Positions 16,443 through 25,502 of a stretch of 64,000 bases of DNA are shown piece after piece. The notes below the pieces were generated by a model. The model had not been told where the DNA came from. It made no database searches and saw only the letters and a program-made list of their open reading frames with translations. The position numbers and the translations under genes are program-made. Each line of letters begins with the position of its first letter. The stretch's first letter is position 1. The DNA lies in contig JADJXA010000003.1 in NCBI GenBank assembly GCA_016716065.1, positions 1-64,000 of the forward strand. Reading direction: 5' to 3'. Origin of the DNA: Candidatus Leptovillus gracilis. Its GTDB lineage: Bacteria > Chloroflexota > Anaerolineae > Promineifilales > Promineifilaceae.

Positions 16443-17939
16443 ATGGCTTATTTTCTGGGTATTGACAGCTCGACGACGGCGACGAAGGCGCTGCTGTTGG
16501 CGGCGGATGGCACAGTGATCGGCGTCGCCTCCTCCAGTTATGAGTACGAAACGCCACGGCCGTTATGGAGCGAGCAAAGTCCGGCATTGTGGTGGACGGC
16601 CGTTGTAGATAGCATCCGCCAGGTGGTGGCCGAAACGGCCGTTCCCCCCACCGACATCCAGGCCATCGGCCTGACCGGGCAAATGCACGGCCTGGTCTTG
16701 CTGGACGAGGCGGGCGATGTGCTGCGCCCGGCCATCTTGTGGAACGACCAACGCACCGGAGCCGAATGCGACGAGATGCGCGCCATGATTGGTAAGGCGC
16801 GCCTCATCGCCATCACCGGCAATGATGCCCTGCCCGGCTTTACCGCGCCTAAAATTTTGTGGGTGAAAAACCACGAGCCGGAGGTTTACGGCCGTATCGC
16901 CCACATCCTCCTGCCCAAAGATTACGTGCGGCTGCAATTGACCGGCGAGTACGCCACCGACAAGGCTGGCGCGGCTGGCACGCAGCTGTTCGACGTGCGG
17001 CAGCGCGATTGGTCCGATGAGGTAGTGGCGGCGCTGGGCATCAACCGGGACTGGCTGCCAGAGACGTTTGAGGGCACGGCCGTTACCGGCCATCTTTCCC
17101 CGGCTGCCGCGGCCGTCACCGGCCTGCCCGCCGGCATTCCCGTGGTCGCTGGCGGCGGCGACCAGGCAGCCAACGCCGTAGGAACCGGGGCCGTCGTGGA
17201 TGGCATTGTCGCCCTGAGCCTGGGCACGTCGGGCGTGGCTTTTGCCAGCAGCGATGAACCCATTGTGGAGCCAGACGGCCGTCTACACGCCTTCTGCCAC
17301 GCTGTTCCCGGCAAATGGCACCTGATGGGCGTCATGCTCTCGGCGGCCGGCAGCCTGCGCTGGTTCCGCGATACGCTGGCCCCTGGCGCCAGTTACGACG
17401 CCTTGCTGACCCCGGCAGCGGACGTCCCACCCGGCAGCGAAGGGCTGCTCTTTTTACCCTACCTCACCGGCGAACGCACGCCCTATCCCGATCCGCTGGC
17501 GCGCGGCGCATTCGTCGGCCTGACGGTGCGCCATACGCGGGCGCATCTGACCCGCGCTGTCCTGGAAGGGGTCGCCTTTGGCCTGCGCGACAGCTTTGAG
17601 TTGATGAAACATGCTGGTCTGCCCGCCATCACCCAGGTACGGGCCTCCGGCGGCGGCGTTAAGAGCGCCCTCTGGCGGCAAATCCTGGCCGACGTACTCC
17701 AGGCGGAGATTGTGACGATCAACACGACCGAGGGCGCGGCTTACGGCGCGGCCATCCTGTCGGCGGTGGGCACAGGCGCGTTCGAGTCGGTAGAAACGGC
17801 CTGCCAGCAGCTCATTCGGGTGACCGGCAGCGCCAGACCGGGGAAGGATACGGCCGTTTACGACCAACTCTACCCGCTCTACCGCCAACTCTATCCCGCC
17901 CTCAAACCGACATTTGACGCGACACAGCAATCGGGTTGA
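16443..17939 (+). CDS. xylB: Xylulokinase
   Basis: Phosphorylates D-xylulose to xylulose 5-phosphate, the last step before the pentose phosphate pathway. It has 498 residues with the FGGY kinase layout: N-terminal GIDSSTTATKALL, substrate loop GQMHGLVLLDEAG, ILWNDQRTGAECDEM and the nucleotide-domain motif GGGDQAANAVGTG. The C-terminal FGGY domain has ASGGGVKSALWRQ. Start at ATG 16443 with AAGGAGG before it. It carries many ACGGCCGT copies, unlike xylG and xylH. Confidence 0.95.
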   Translation: MAYFLGIDSSTTATKALLLAADGTVIGVASSSYEYETPRPLWSEQSPALWWTAVVDSIRQVVAETAVPPTDIQAIGLTGQMHGLVLLDEAGDVLRPAILWNDQRTGAECDEMRAMIGKARLIAITGNDALPGFTAPKILWVKNHEPEVYGRIAHILLPKDYVRLQLTGEYATDKAGAAGTQLFDVRQRDWSDEVVAALGINRDWLPETFEGTAVTGHLSPAAAAVTGLPAGIPVVAGGGDQAANAVGTGAVVDGIVALSLGTSGVAFASSDEPIVEPDGRLHAFCHAVPGKWHLMGVMLSAAGSLRWFRDTLAPGASYDALLTPAADVPPGSEGLLFLPYLTGERTPYPDPLARGAFVGLTVRHTRAHLTRAVLEGVAFGLRDSFELMKHAGLPAITQVRASGGGVKSALWRQILADVLQAEIVTINTTEGAAYGAAILSAVGTGAFESVETACQQLIRVTGSARPGKDTAVYDQLYPLYRQLYPALKPTFDATQQSG

Positions 17940-18180
17940 AAAACAAGGGTCTTTGGGAATTCGTGAGCGTGCTGCAAAAATAGGGGTTGGGGCAGTTACT
18001 TCGGCTGCTGAGCCGGATTCGCAACATAATTAGCGCGATAAGGTTCTAGCAATTGGCGGTATAGTGCAGGCCGTTGCGGGTGATGGTGCGGCCACCAGAC
18101 AAGGCAGCACGATTGGGAGAATGTTTCGCGCCTGGTGCAAACAGGCCAGTTGATGCCCGACGGCCGCTTGCTGCCGCAAC

Positions 18181-18260
18181 AGAGCAGAGCGCGGAGGACG
18201 CGGAGATTATCTCTGGTACAGCCTCCGCGCTCTCTGCGTTCTCCGCGGTTAGAGAAGTTT
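18181..18260. repeat. Intergenic inverted repeat of the ENAESAE type
   Basis: GCGCGGAGGACGCGGAG is followed by CCTCCGCGCTCTCTGCGTTC and TCCGCGG, forming an imperfect hairpin. Repeats of this wording are widespread between genes in many environmental genomes and give spurious ORFs with ENAESAE peptides. The 420-bp gap between xylB and the next gene holds nothing else recognisable. Confidence 0.6.
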
Positions 18261-18359
18261 TGTCAGTCAATCAGGCTTAATGTGGCACATTTTCTGCCAT
18301 ATTCTGATTTTGGGCCTCTAGCTTGATCGAGGGCTGATAGTCACACTATAATCTACTCC

Positions 18360-21074
18360 ATGGCTGATCCAATTCTGGCCACCAAGCTTTGGTCGCCAAC
18401 TGCGCAAGCCAATCTGGTACCACGCTCTCGCCTCATTCATCAAATTAATGGTAACCTTGGCTGTAAATTGACGCTGATCGCTGCGCCCGCGGGGTTTGGT
18501 AAAACCACGCTGCTGGCCGAATGGCTGGCGCAGACCGACGCTTGCTGCGCCTGGCTGTCATTGGACGCCTACGACAATGATCTGCCGCGCTTGCTGGGTT
18601 ATCTGGCAGCGGCGCTGCAAACTGTAGACGAGGGGTTGGGGGAAACGGCCGTTTCCCTCCTTGAAGCGCCAGAATCCCCAGACCCACGCTACGTCATCGC
18701 CAGCCTGATCAACGAAATAGCGGGGCAAAACGGCCGTATCGTCCTCATCCTGGACGATTATCACCATATTGATAACCCCGCCATCCACCATGCCCTTGCT
18801 TACCTGCTCGAACACCAACCGCCCCAACTCCATCTGATCATCACCAGCCGCGCCGATCCGCTTCTCCCCCTTGGCCGCCTGCGCGTGCGCCAGCAGATGG
18901 ACGAAATTCGCGCCGCCGACTTGCGCTTTACCAGTGACGAAGCGGCCATCTTCCTGCGTCAGCTGTGGGGCATTCAGCTTTCCCCGGAGCAGGTTGCCGC
19001 CCTGGAAGCTCGCACCGAAGGCTGGGTCGCCGGTTTGCACCTGGCGGTACTGGCCTTGCGGCAGCTAACGACCCCTGAGGAGATCGCTAACTTTGTCGCC
19101 GCCTTCACCGGCAGCCATCGCTACATCCTCGACTACTTGGTAGACGAAGCGCTGCACTGGCAGCCCCCAGCCGTGCAGAATTTTCTGCTGCAAAGCGCCA
19201 TTTTGGACCGCTTCTGCGCCGATTTGTGCCAGGCCGTCCTGGAAATTGACAATGCCCAGGCGCTGTTGGCCCAGGTGAAGGCGGCCAATCTCTTCCTTGT
19301 GCCGCTTGATGACCGGGGCGAATGGTTCCGTTACCACCGCCTCTTTGCCGATTTGCTGCGTCATCGCCTCAAGCAGTCACAGCCGGTTCAGCTGGCTCCC
19401 TTGCACCAACGGGCCAGCCGCTGGTTTGAGCAGCATGGCCTGACAGACGAAGCCATTCACCACGCCCTGGCCGCCAAAGACGCGGCCCGCGCCGCCACTC
19501 TGGTTGATGAAGCGCGCTGGACGCTGCGCAACCGGGGTGAGGTCAGCACCTTGCGCCGCTGGTTAGACTTGCTGCCGACGGAAGTTGTGGAAGCCAGCGG
19601 CTCGCTGGCCATGGGCCGAGCCTGGACGCTCATGTTCAGCGGCAGAATGGCCGAAACGGAAGCGTACCTGGCGCGTGTTGTTTTTCCGTTGTTACCCCAG
19701 GCACCGCTAGACAGTGAGTGGCCGATAGAATTGTCCGTACTGCGCGCGCAAATCGCCCTCAACCATGGGCAGTTTGACGAAGCCCTGACTTACTGCCTGG
19801 AGGCACGGGCGAAAATTCACGACGCGCAATTTCGCTTCCGCGGCTCGTTGGAATTGATGCTGGGCCATGCATATCGGGCGCAGGGCAACCTGGCGGCGGC
19901 GGGTCAGGCTTATGCCACGGCCGCTGGAATTGCTGCCCAAGACAACAACCGGTACACCTCGCTGTCGGCACTTATCTCACAGGCAAATCTGGCCATGATA
20001 AGCGGCCGTTTGCGCCAGGCTGAGACTTTTTGGCAGCAGGGGCTGGGGTTGACCTACGGCCGTCGCGGGCAGCGGCTGCCCCTTCACGGTATGCCTAAAG
20101 TGGGTCTGGGGCAGATCTACCTGGAGTGGAACCGGCTGGACGAAGCGGCCGTCTGCCTGGAGGAAGCCATTCAACTGGGCCGCCAGGCCGGAATAGGGCC
20201 TATCGTGTTAAACGGGGCCATTGCCCTGGCCCAGACGAGACAGGCGCAGGGTGATTTTGCCGGGGCGCGGGCGGTGCTGCAACTGGCCGAAGAGACGATG
20301 CAGCGGGCGCAAATGACGCTGCTGGATGTACGTCTGGGGGCCGCCGTGGCGCTGCTCCGGCTGCGGCAGGGTGAGCTGACCCGGGCAGCGGCCTGGGCGG
20401 CCCGCTTCACGACCGATTTTGGCCTGGAACGCGCGGCCGATTCGGGTGACTGGTTTGTCTTTGAATATGCCATTCTGGCCCGAATCTGGTTGGCCGAGGG
20501 GCGAGCGGCGGAAGCGGCGGCGCTGTTGGGGCAGCTTTCAGGCACGGCGGAAAAGATGGGGCGGTGGGGGCAGGCGGTGGAAATCTTGTGTCTGCAAGCG
20601 CTGGCCCTGCAGGCGCAGGGTCAGGTAGAGGCGGCCACAGTGGCGCTGATCCGCGCCCTGCGGCTGGCCGAGCCGGAAGGGTACACCCGCCTGTTTGCCG
20701 ATGAGGGACGGCCAATGGGGGAGCTGTTGGCCCGGACGGCGCTGCAAGAAACGGCCGTTGCTCCCTACGTCACCCACTTATTAACCGCCTTCGACGCCCC
20801 GCAGCTGGCCGCGCCGCCATCCACAGCAGTGGCCGCAGAAACGGAAACGGCCGTGGCCCCCCAGCTGGCCCAATGGCTGGCCGAACCGCTCAGCGAGCGC
20901 GAAACCGAAGTGCTGCGCCTGGTAGCCGAAGGGCTTTCGAACCGGGAAATTGGCGAGCGGCTGGTCATCTCTGTCTACACCGTCAAGAAGCACATGGAAA
21001 ACATTCACGGCAAGCTGTACGTGAGCAACCGCACCCAGGCCGTGGCCCGCGCCCGCGAATTGGGCCTGCTGTAG
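18360..21074 (+). CDS. MalT-like STAND regulator with LuxR HTH
   Basis: A 904-residue signal-transduction ATPase. The order is an N-terminal NTPase domain with Walker A APAGFGKTT (43-51) and Walker B IVLILDDYHHID, then ITSRADPLLPLGRLR typical of the MalT/NACHT-like arm. A winged-helix region is followed by about 500 residues of TPR-like helices, and a C-terminal LuxR helix-turn-helix from LSERETEVLRLVAEGLSN through TVKKHMENIHGKLYVSNRTQ. Such proteins bind a ligand in the TPR part, oligomerise with ATP and activate transcription. It stands before a long same-strand run of membrane-protein genes. Two identical upstream elements (21135 and 23638) are candidate binding sites. Confidence 0.92.
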   Translation: MADPILATKLWSPTAQANLVPRSRLIHQINGNLGCKLTLIAAPAGFGKTTLLAEWLAQTDACCAWLSLDAYDNDLPRLLGYLAAALQTVDEGLGETAVSLLEAPESPDPRYVIASLINEIAGQNGRIVLILDDYHHIDNPAIHHALAYLLEHQPPQLHLIITSRADPLLPLGRLRVRQQMDEIRAADLRFTSDEAAIFLRQLWGIQLSPEQVAALEARTEGWVAGLHLAVLALRQLTTPEEIANFVAAFTGSHRYILDYLVDEALHWQPPAVQNFLLQSAILDRFCADLCQAVLEIDNAQALLAQVKAANLFLVPLDDRGEWFRYHRLFADLLRHRLKQSQPVQLAPLHQRASRWFEQHGLTDEAIHHALAAKDAARAATLVDEARWTLRNRGEVSTLRRWLDLLPTEVVEASGSLAMGRAWTLMFSGRMAETEAYLARVVFPLLPQAPLDSEWPIELSVLRAQIALNHGQFDEALTYCLEARAKIHDAQFRFRGSLELMLGHAYRAQGNLAAAGQAYATAAGIAAQDNNRYTSLSALISQANLAMISGRLRQAETFWQQGLGLTYGRRGQRLPLHGMPKVGLGQIYLEWNRLDEAAVCLEEAIQLGRQAGIGPIVLNGAIALAQTRQAQGDFAGARAVLQLAEETMQRAQMTLLDVRLGAAVALLRLRQGELTRAAAWAARFTTDFGLERAADSGDWFVFEYAILARIWLAEGRAAEAAALLGQLSGTAEKMGRWGQAVEILCLQALALQAQGQVEAATVALIRALRLAEPEGYTRLFADEGRPMGELLARTALQETAVAPYVTHLLTAFDAPQLAAPPSTAVAAETETAVAPQLAQWLAEPLSERETEVLRLVAEGLSNREIGERLVISVYTVKKHMENIHGKLYVSNRTQAVARARELGLL

Positions 21075-21134
21075 CGCCTCATCGCCGCCACAGGCATATC
21101 CTCTACCTGAATTCTATAACCGAATACGCCCTCA

Positions 21135-21180
21135 ATACGCCCTTCGCCCCATGCGGCTACGTCTAAACGGCCGTTATGAT
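21135..21180 (+). promoter_or_regulatory. 46-bp upstream element, copy 1
   Basis: Begins ATACGCCCTTCGCCCCATGC and contains AACGGCCGTTATGAT near its end. It matches 23638-23683 at all but about six positions and lies 40 bp before the CPBP protease ATG. Equal placement before two genes suggests a shared promoter or activator site. Confidence 0.5.
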
Positions 21181-21220
21181 GCAGCCATTACTCAACCCCG
21201 AAAATTAAAGGAGAAATGCA

Positions 21221-22054
21221 ATGGCTCAAATAACTTCAAGCGTCAATATCCGCACGATGGGGGCCAAAACCCTGGTTCCCTTCCTGGCGATTTCCTTCGG
21301 CCTGACCTGGGGGATTGCCGCCCTGCTTGTCTTTTTCTATGACCAGGTGGTGGCCCAATTTGGCGAGATTTCCATGACCAATCCCCTGTTCATTCTGGCG
21401 GTATACGCCCCTGGCATTGCCGGTGTCCTTCTGGTCTGGTGGCATTATGGACTCAAGGGGCTGGGCAGCTTCTTCCGCCGCCTGACTCTCTGGCGCACAA
21501 CGGCCACCTGGTGGCTCTTTCTGATAGTGGGCATTCCCGTTCTGGTCTACGCCGGGGCCGCCTTGAATGGTACCTTCAACGATCCCTTTCCTTTTTCACC
21601 CTGGTATCTGGCCCTGTCGGCGATGGCAACTGCTTTATTCATCGGGCCAATCGAAGAGTTTGGCTGGCGGGGCGTGGCTCTGCCGCTGCTGCAGCGCCGC
21701 TTTGCCCCGTTTTGGGCCGGTCTGATCCTCGGCGTCATTTGGGCCACCTGGCACATTCCCGCCTTCCTGATCGGCGGCACGCCACAGAGCGCCTGGGCTT
21801 TTGGCCCCTATTTCATCGGTGTTGTCTCAATTTCCGTGCTCCTGACGCCTCTCTTCAATGCCGCTCGGGGTAGTCTGCTCATCGCCGCACTGTATCACTT
21901 CCAAATGATGAACCCCATCTTTCCCAATGCCCAGCCCTGGGACACCCTGCTGTTTTTCCTGGCGGCTGTGGTGGTGGTCTGGATGAACCGGCACGAGATG
22001 TTCCGTCGCGGCGCTGGGGTGACAGACGTCCTGATGCCCGATGCCCGCGATTAG
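21221..22054 (+). CDS. CPBP-family intramembrane metalloprotease
   Basis: A 277-residue membrane protein with about eight hydrophobic helices. The type II CAAX/CPBP signature is present: IGPIEEFGWRGVALPLLQ with the Glu-Glu-x3-Arg core, then IWATWHIPAFL with a conserved His, and later PLFNAARGSLLIAALYHFQM with further His and Asn residues. Family members process prenylated or peptide substrates, or give self-immunity to bacteriocins. Preceded by AAAGGAG. It is the first gene after the STAND-LuxR regulator. Confidence 0.88.
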   Translation: MAQITSSVNIRTMGAKTLVPFLAISFGLTWGIAALLVFFYDQVVAQFGEISMTNPLFILAVYAPGIAGVLLVWWHYGLKGLGSFFRRLTLWRTTATWWLFLIVGIPVLVYAGAALNGTFNDPFPFSPWYLALSAMATALFIGPIEEFGWRGVALPLLQRRFAPFWAGLILGVIWATWHIPAFLIGGTPQSAWAFGPYFIGVVSISVLLTPLFNAARGSLLIAALYHFQMMNPIFPNAQPWDTLLFFLAAVVVVWMNRHEMFRRGAGVTDVLMPDARD

Positions 22055-22211
22055 TTTTTAAGCGCGATTTCGTGAGTGGGCCTCCCACCATGAATGAAAG
22101 GGATGAGTCCACTGAATGAACCACAGATTTCCACAGATTGTTATCAGCGTTCATCTGTTTTCTCTTCTCTGCGCCGCGTCTTTGCGTTGATTATCCAAAG
22201 GAGATTGAACC

Positions 22212-22997
22212 ATGCGTACAAATAGGAATGAAATAACGGCCGTCACCGCAGGTGTTTTGGTAACCGGTGCCGTCACCTTGATGGCGCTGCTGGTGGTCCG
22301 TTTTCTGTGGCCAGAGGCGGGGGCCTGGGTCTGGCTGGCGCTGCTGACTGTCGGTTCGCTGGCCGGTGGCGGCACCGCTGCCTGGCTGGCACAGTCGCAG
22401 GCGTTACGCCCCGGTATCCTGGTTGGTCTGATTGCCGGTTTGCTGGCGTTGGCAACGGCCGTTGTCACCAGCGATTTTGCTCTGCGTACAACGTTGGCCG
22501 GAGGAGCTTACCTGATCGGCGGAACCGCCGGAGCAGCGCTGGGCGTGGCAATTGTTCGCCAGCGGCTGTCACGGGCGGTCCAGGATACGTTAGGCTTCTT
22601 CTTCCTGCTAGGGATTATCCTGCTGTCGGCCGGATCGGCCCGGGCTGATGCTGGCCCACACGATACAACAGGCCTGGAACAATTTCTAGACCAGGCGATT
22701 GTGGCCCAGCTGGACCAACTCGATATACCCGGCGCGGCCGTGGCCGTGGTGGGCGATGGTCAGCTTTTGCTGGCCAAAGGGTACGGCCTGGCCGACCAGG
22801 CACAAAACCGCCCGGTCGATGGCGGGCGCACCCTTTTCCGCACCGGGTCGGTGGGTAAGTTGATCACCTGGACGGCCGTTATGCAGCTTGTGGAGCAGGA
22901 GCGGCTCGACCTGCACGCCGACGTCAACAGTTACCTGGATTTCACCATCCCCGCCACCTTCCCGGAACCCATCACCTACTGGAATTTGTTGGCTTAA
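22212..22997 (+). CDS. Membrane-anchored beta-lactamase-like protein, truncated
   Basis: A 261-residue protein. The N-terminal part has four hydrophobic segments. From about residue 165 a serine beta-lactamase/PBP-type domain begins: IPGAAVAVVGDGQLLLAKGY and the catalytic SxxK as SVGK (Ser213). The chain stops right after EPITYWNLLA, where relatives continue into the YxN motif and some 200 further residues. The domain therefore lacks most of its catalytic site and should be inactive as an enzyme, unless the fragment has gained another role. GGAGATTGAACC precedes the ATG, and the next gene starts 15 bases later. Confidence 0.75.
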   Translation: MRTNRNEITAVTAGVLVTGAVTLMALLVVRFLWPEAGAWVWLALLTVGSLAGGGTAAWLAQSQALRPGILVGLIAGLLALATAVVTSDFALRTTLAGGAYLIGGTAGAALGVAIVRQRLSRAVQDTLGFFFLLGIILLSAGSARADAGPHDTTGLEQFLDQAIVAQLDQLDIPGAAVAVVGDGQLLLAKGYGLADQAQNRPVDGGRTLFRTGSVGKLITWTAVMQLVEQERLDLHADVNSYLDFTIPATFPEPITYWNLLA

Positions 22998-23012
22998 CCA
23001 CAAGGAGAAACC

Positions 23013-23603
23013 ATGCAAGCGACCCAACAGTTACCGCCCAATTATCAAGAACAGGCCAGCCTGGACCTATCCGCCGACAAAAAGTGGATGCTGCTCCTGA
23101 ATCTGGCCGGTTTGGTACTGCTGATTCCCTTCGGCTGGCTTTTCGCCACCCTGTTTGCCATCTTGCGACCGGATGTAACAAGGTTTAGCCTGGAGTTTTC
23201 CGGGCTGGGCAGCGTGCTTCTGTTTGGCGGACAGATGTTGTTTGTCATTGTCGGCATCGTCCTTCTGCACGAACTGGTACATGGTCTCTTTATCTGGTGG
23301 TATACCGGCAGCCGGTTCCATTTTGGCCTGGGCATCGGTTACGCCTATGCCGCCGCGCCGGAGTGGTATTTGCCGCGCCGCCAGCATACGGTGATTGCTC
23401 TGGCCCCGCTGCTGCTAATTTCGCTCTTGGGGCTGGCGCTGCTGCCGTTTTTACCCACGGCCGTTTTCCCCTATCTCTTTGTTGCGCTGCTGTTTAATGC
23501 CGCTGGCTCGGTTGGCGATCTGGCGATGGTTGGCTGGCTGCTGCTTAAGCCGCCCCACTCCCTGGTGCGGGATACCGGCCCGGCCGTCTACATTTATTTT
23601 TAA
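23013..23603 (+). CDS. DUF3267 membrane metalloprotease-like protein
   Basis: A 196-residue membrane protein with four to five hydrophobic segments. It has the HExxH motif as LLHELVHGLFIWW, and a distal NAAGSVGDLAMVGWLLL carrying the Asn/Gly/Asp pattern of DUF3267, a family related to site-2 (M50) proteases. It may cut or bind membrane substrates. It begins 15 bases after the truncated beta-lactamase gene with an AAGGAG site, so both are on one message. Confidence 0.82.
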   Translation: MQATQQLPPNYQEQASLDLSADKKWMLLLNLAGLVLLIPFGWLFATLFAILRPDVTRFSLEFSGLGSVLLFGGQMLFVIVGIVLLHELVHGLFIWWYTGSRFHFGLGIGYAYAAAPEWYLPRRQHTVIALAPLLLISLLGLALLPFLPTAVFPYLFVALLFNAAGSVGDLAMVGWLLLKPPHSLVRDTGPAVYIYF

Positions 23604-23637
23604 GCGGCGCGTTGCTTTGTTGGAGCGAGCGTGAGTA

Positions 23638-23683
23638 ATACGCCCTTTGCCCCATGCGGCTACGCCTGAACGGCCGTTACCAT
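23638..23683 (+). promoter_or_regulatory. 46-bp upstream element, copy 2
   Basis: Begins ATACGCCCTTTGCCCCATGC and ends CGGCCGTTACCAT. It lies 38 bp before the VanZ-cNMP gene, in the same orientation and at nearly the same distance as copy 1 before the CPBP gene. Confidence 0.5.
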
Positions 23684-23721
23684 TCAAGCAATAAATCGAT
23701 TGAATAGAAAAGGAGTTAATC

Positions 23722-24606
23722 ATGACAAACCAGGCCATCTCCAATCGGGAATTGGTACTGCGTTCCCGGCGGGTGCTAGACCTGCATCCCCACAAAGCGC
23801 AGCTTCTGGCGCTGGTCGGTATCAGCGGCGCTGTGCTCATCGTGGTTGCCAGCCTCGTTGGCAACCAGCCAGAGACAATCGGCGTGGACAAGCTGCTTCA
23901 TTTAGGGGGGTATGCCACCCTGGCGGCCGTTTTTGTGCTGTCTTTACCGCTTCGCTGGTGGCTGCCAGCTTTGTCCGGGCTTTTTGGCCTGGGCGGGTTA
24001 ATTGAACTGCTGCAGCCGCTGAACCTGCGCTTTTTTGAATGGAGCGACGTGGTGGCCAATGGGACCGGTGTGATCGTTGGTGCAATGGTGGGGCTGGGGG
24101 TGCGGTTGGGCTACGGGTATCTAAAAACGGAACTGCTGCAAAACCGGGTCCGCTACCGCCTGCTTTCATTCAACCCTGGCGAAGTGATTGTGCAGGAAGG
24201 TGAGCAGATCGACCAATTTTACGTGATCAAAGCGGGCACTGTAGCGCTCTACCGGCGGGAAAACTGCGCTGAGGTTTTGGTGACGCGGGAACATGCGGGC
24301 GAGATGTTTGGCCTGCTGGAAGAAATTCTGCGTGAACCTCTGGTGACAACTGTGGTAGCGGAAACGGCCGTTCAGCTTTACCGCCTGGACTACGACAAGC
24401 TCATCGCCGACGTGGGCGGCCGCAGCCAGCCCTTGGGTATCGTTCTGGATGACCTGGCCGCCGATTTGCGCGAAGCCTGGCAAAGCGTGGCGGCGCTGAG
24501 GCAGGCCGCTGGCCTGGGTACCGCCCGGGAACTGCAAGAGGAATTGATCAATATCGAATACCTGCACAAACAAACTGAACAAGGAGAACAAACATGTCTA
24601 CAGAAA
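23722..24606 (+). CDS. VanZ-like protein with cyclic-nucleotide-binding domain
   Basis: The N-terminal half (about 1-130) is VanZ-like with four membrane segments and the motifs DKLLHLGGYATLA, IELLQPLN and FFEWSDVVANGTG. The C-terminal half (about 145-260) is a CRP/cNMP-binding fold: FNPGEVIVQEGEQIDQFYVI then GEMFGLLEEILREPLVTTVV. No DNA-binding domain is present, so it may be a membrane sensor. The open frame runs on to 24714. With one more A in the AAAA at 24604 it would stop near 24606, and the next gene would start cleanly at ATG 24594, so the longer tail is probably an artefact of a one-base deletion. Confidence 0.8.
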
Positions 24607-25198
24607 ATTGAACAAGCAGGGGGTGCGTATTTTGCTGGCCTTGCTGCTGCTGGTGGGCTGCCTGCTGCTCTGGCTGCGACCCGATTGGCTGCGCCGGACG
24701 GGTACGGCCGTTGAGGAACGCTGGTTGTACAGCCTGCACGTGGGGCTGTTGGCCAACGGCGCCGCCTTCTTCCTGGTCCCGTTGCTGCTGGGGCTGATTA
24801 TCCTGCTGGCCGTTGTTGCCGGTTGGCTTGGTGTGGGTCAGTTGGCCATCCCGGTACTCGGCCTGGGGTTGACGGGCTTAAGTTTTGCCACTGCGGCCTT
24901 CGTCTTTCTGGTGGGCATGGTTAGCAAGATCATCGTGGCTTATCTGGGCGGGCGTTTGTTGAGGCAACGGCCGTTGCCCAAGGCCCTGTCGGGGATGGAT
25001 TTTGTGGCCCTGCTTGTGGGCGTCGTGATATTGATGCTTCTGCGCGCCCTGCCTTTTGGCATAGGTTTCCTGATTGGCCTGGTTGTGAGCCTGTTGGGCA
25101 CAGGGGCATTTTTTCTGGAACTGCGCCGTGCGCCGCGAACCCAGCTGGTGGCCGAAAAGCCTATCCGGGAACGGCCGCAGGAATCGCTGGCCTCGTGA
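24594..25198 (+). CDS. Polytopic membrane protein like the bactofilin-associated domain
   Basis: About 200 residues with five hydrophobic helices. LLALLLLVGCLLLWLRPDWL is followed by long Leu/Val/Gly segments and a polar tail (RRAPRTQLVAEKPIRERPQE). The layout resembles the membrane domain found C-terminal to bactofilin (polymer-forming) proteins in Chloroflexota, but no bactofilin part is seen. The best start is ATG 24594 with AAGGAG upstream (MSTEN...). In the given sequence this frame is closed after five codons and the body is open only from TTG 24608, so a one-base A deletion near 24604 is suspected. Confidence 0.65.
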
Positions 25199-25287
25199 CT
25201 CCCGTTTTAGATTGGGCCAGTCTTAGCTCGTAGATGGCGACCGGGCTTGAAGCCGCCGCCCTAGACCTTAACTTGAGGAAACAGACG

Positions 25288-25494
25288 ATGACCGAAATTT
25301 ACCAAATTCGCATCAAGGGTCATTTGGATCCGGATTGGGCCGCCGAGTTTGACGGCCTGATCCTGAGCCATCTGGAGGATGGCACGACCCTGCTGCAAGG
25401 CGCGGTGGCCGACCAGGCCGCCCTGCACGGCATCCTGGCCCGCATCCGCGATCTGGGATTGCCTCTCATAACCGTACAAAAATCTGAACCATAA
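25288..25494 (+). CDS. Small ACT-like conserved protein
   Basis: A 68-residue protein starting at ATG 25288 with GAGGA upstream. The sequence MTEIYQIRIKGHLDPDWAAE, then DGTTLLQGAVADQAALHG and IRDLGLPLITVQ, follows a pattern seen in many short bacterial proteins of unknown role, with a predicted beta-alpha-beta fold. Members are often found beside ABC or regulator genes. It lies 8 bases before the next ORF. Confidence 0.75.
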   Translation: MTEIYQIRIKGHLDPDWAAEFDGLILSHLEDGTTLLQGAVADQAALHGILARIRDLGLPLITVQKSEP

Positions 25495-25502
25495 GGAAGG
25501 GA

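Noticed and set aside
18046..18270. ORF with ENAESAE peptide
   Set aside because: This wording comes from a common intergenic repeat, not from a protein gene.
20407..21166. Several short frames over the LuxR C-terminus
   Set aside because: All are shadows of the STAND regulator gene.
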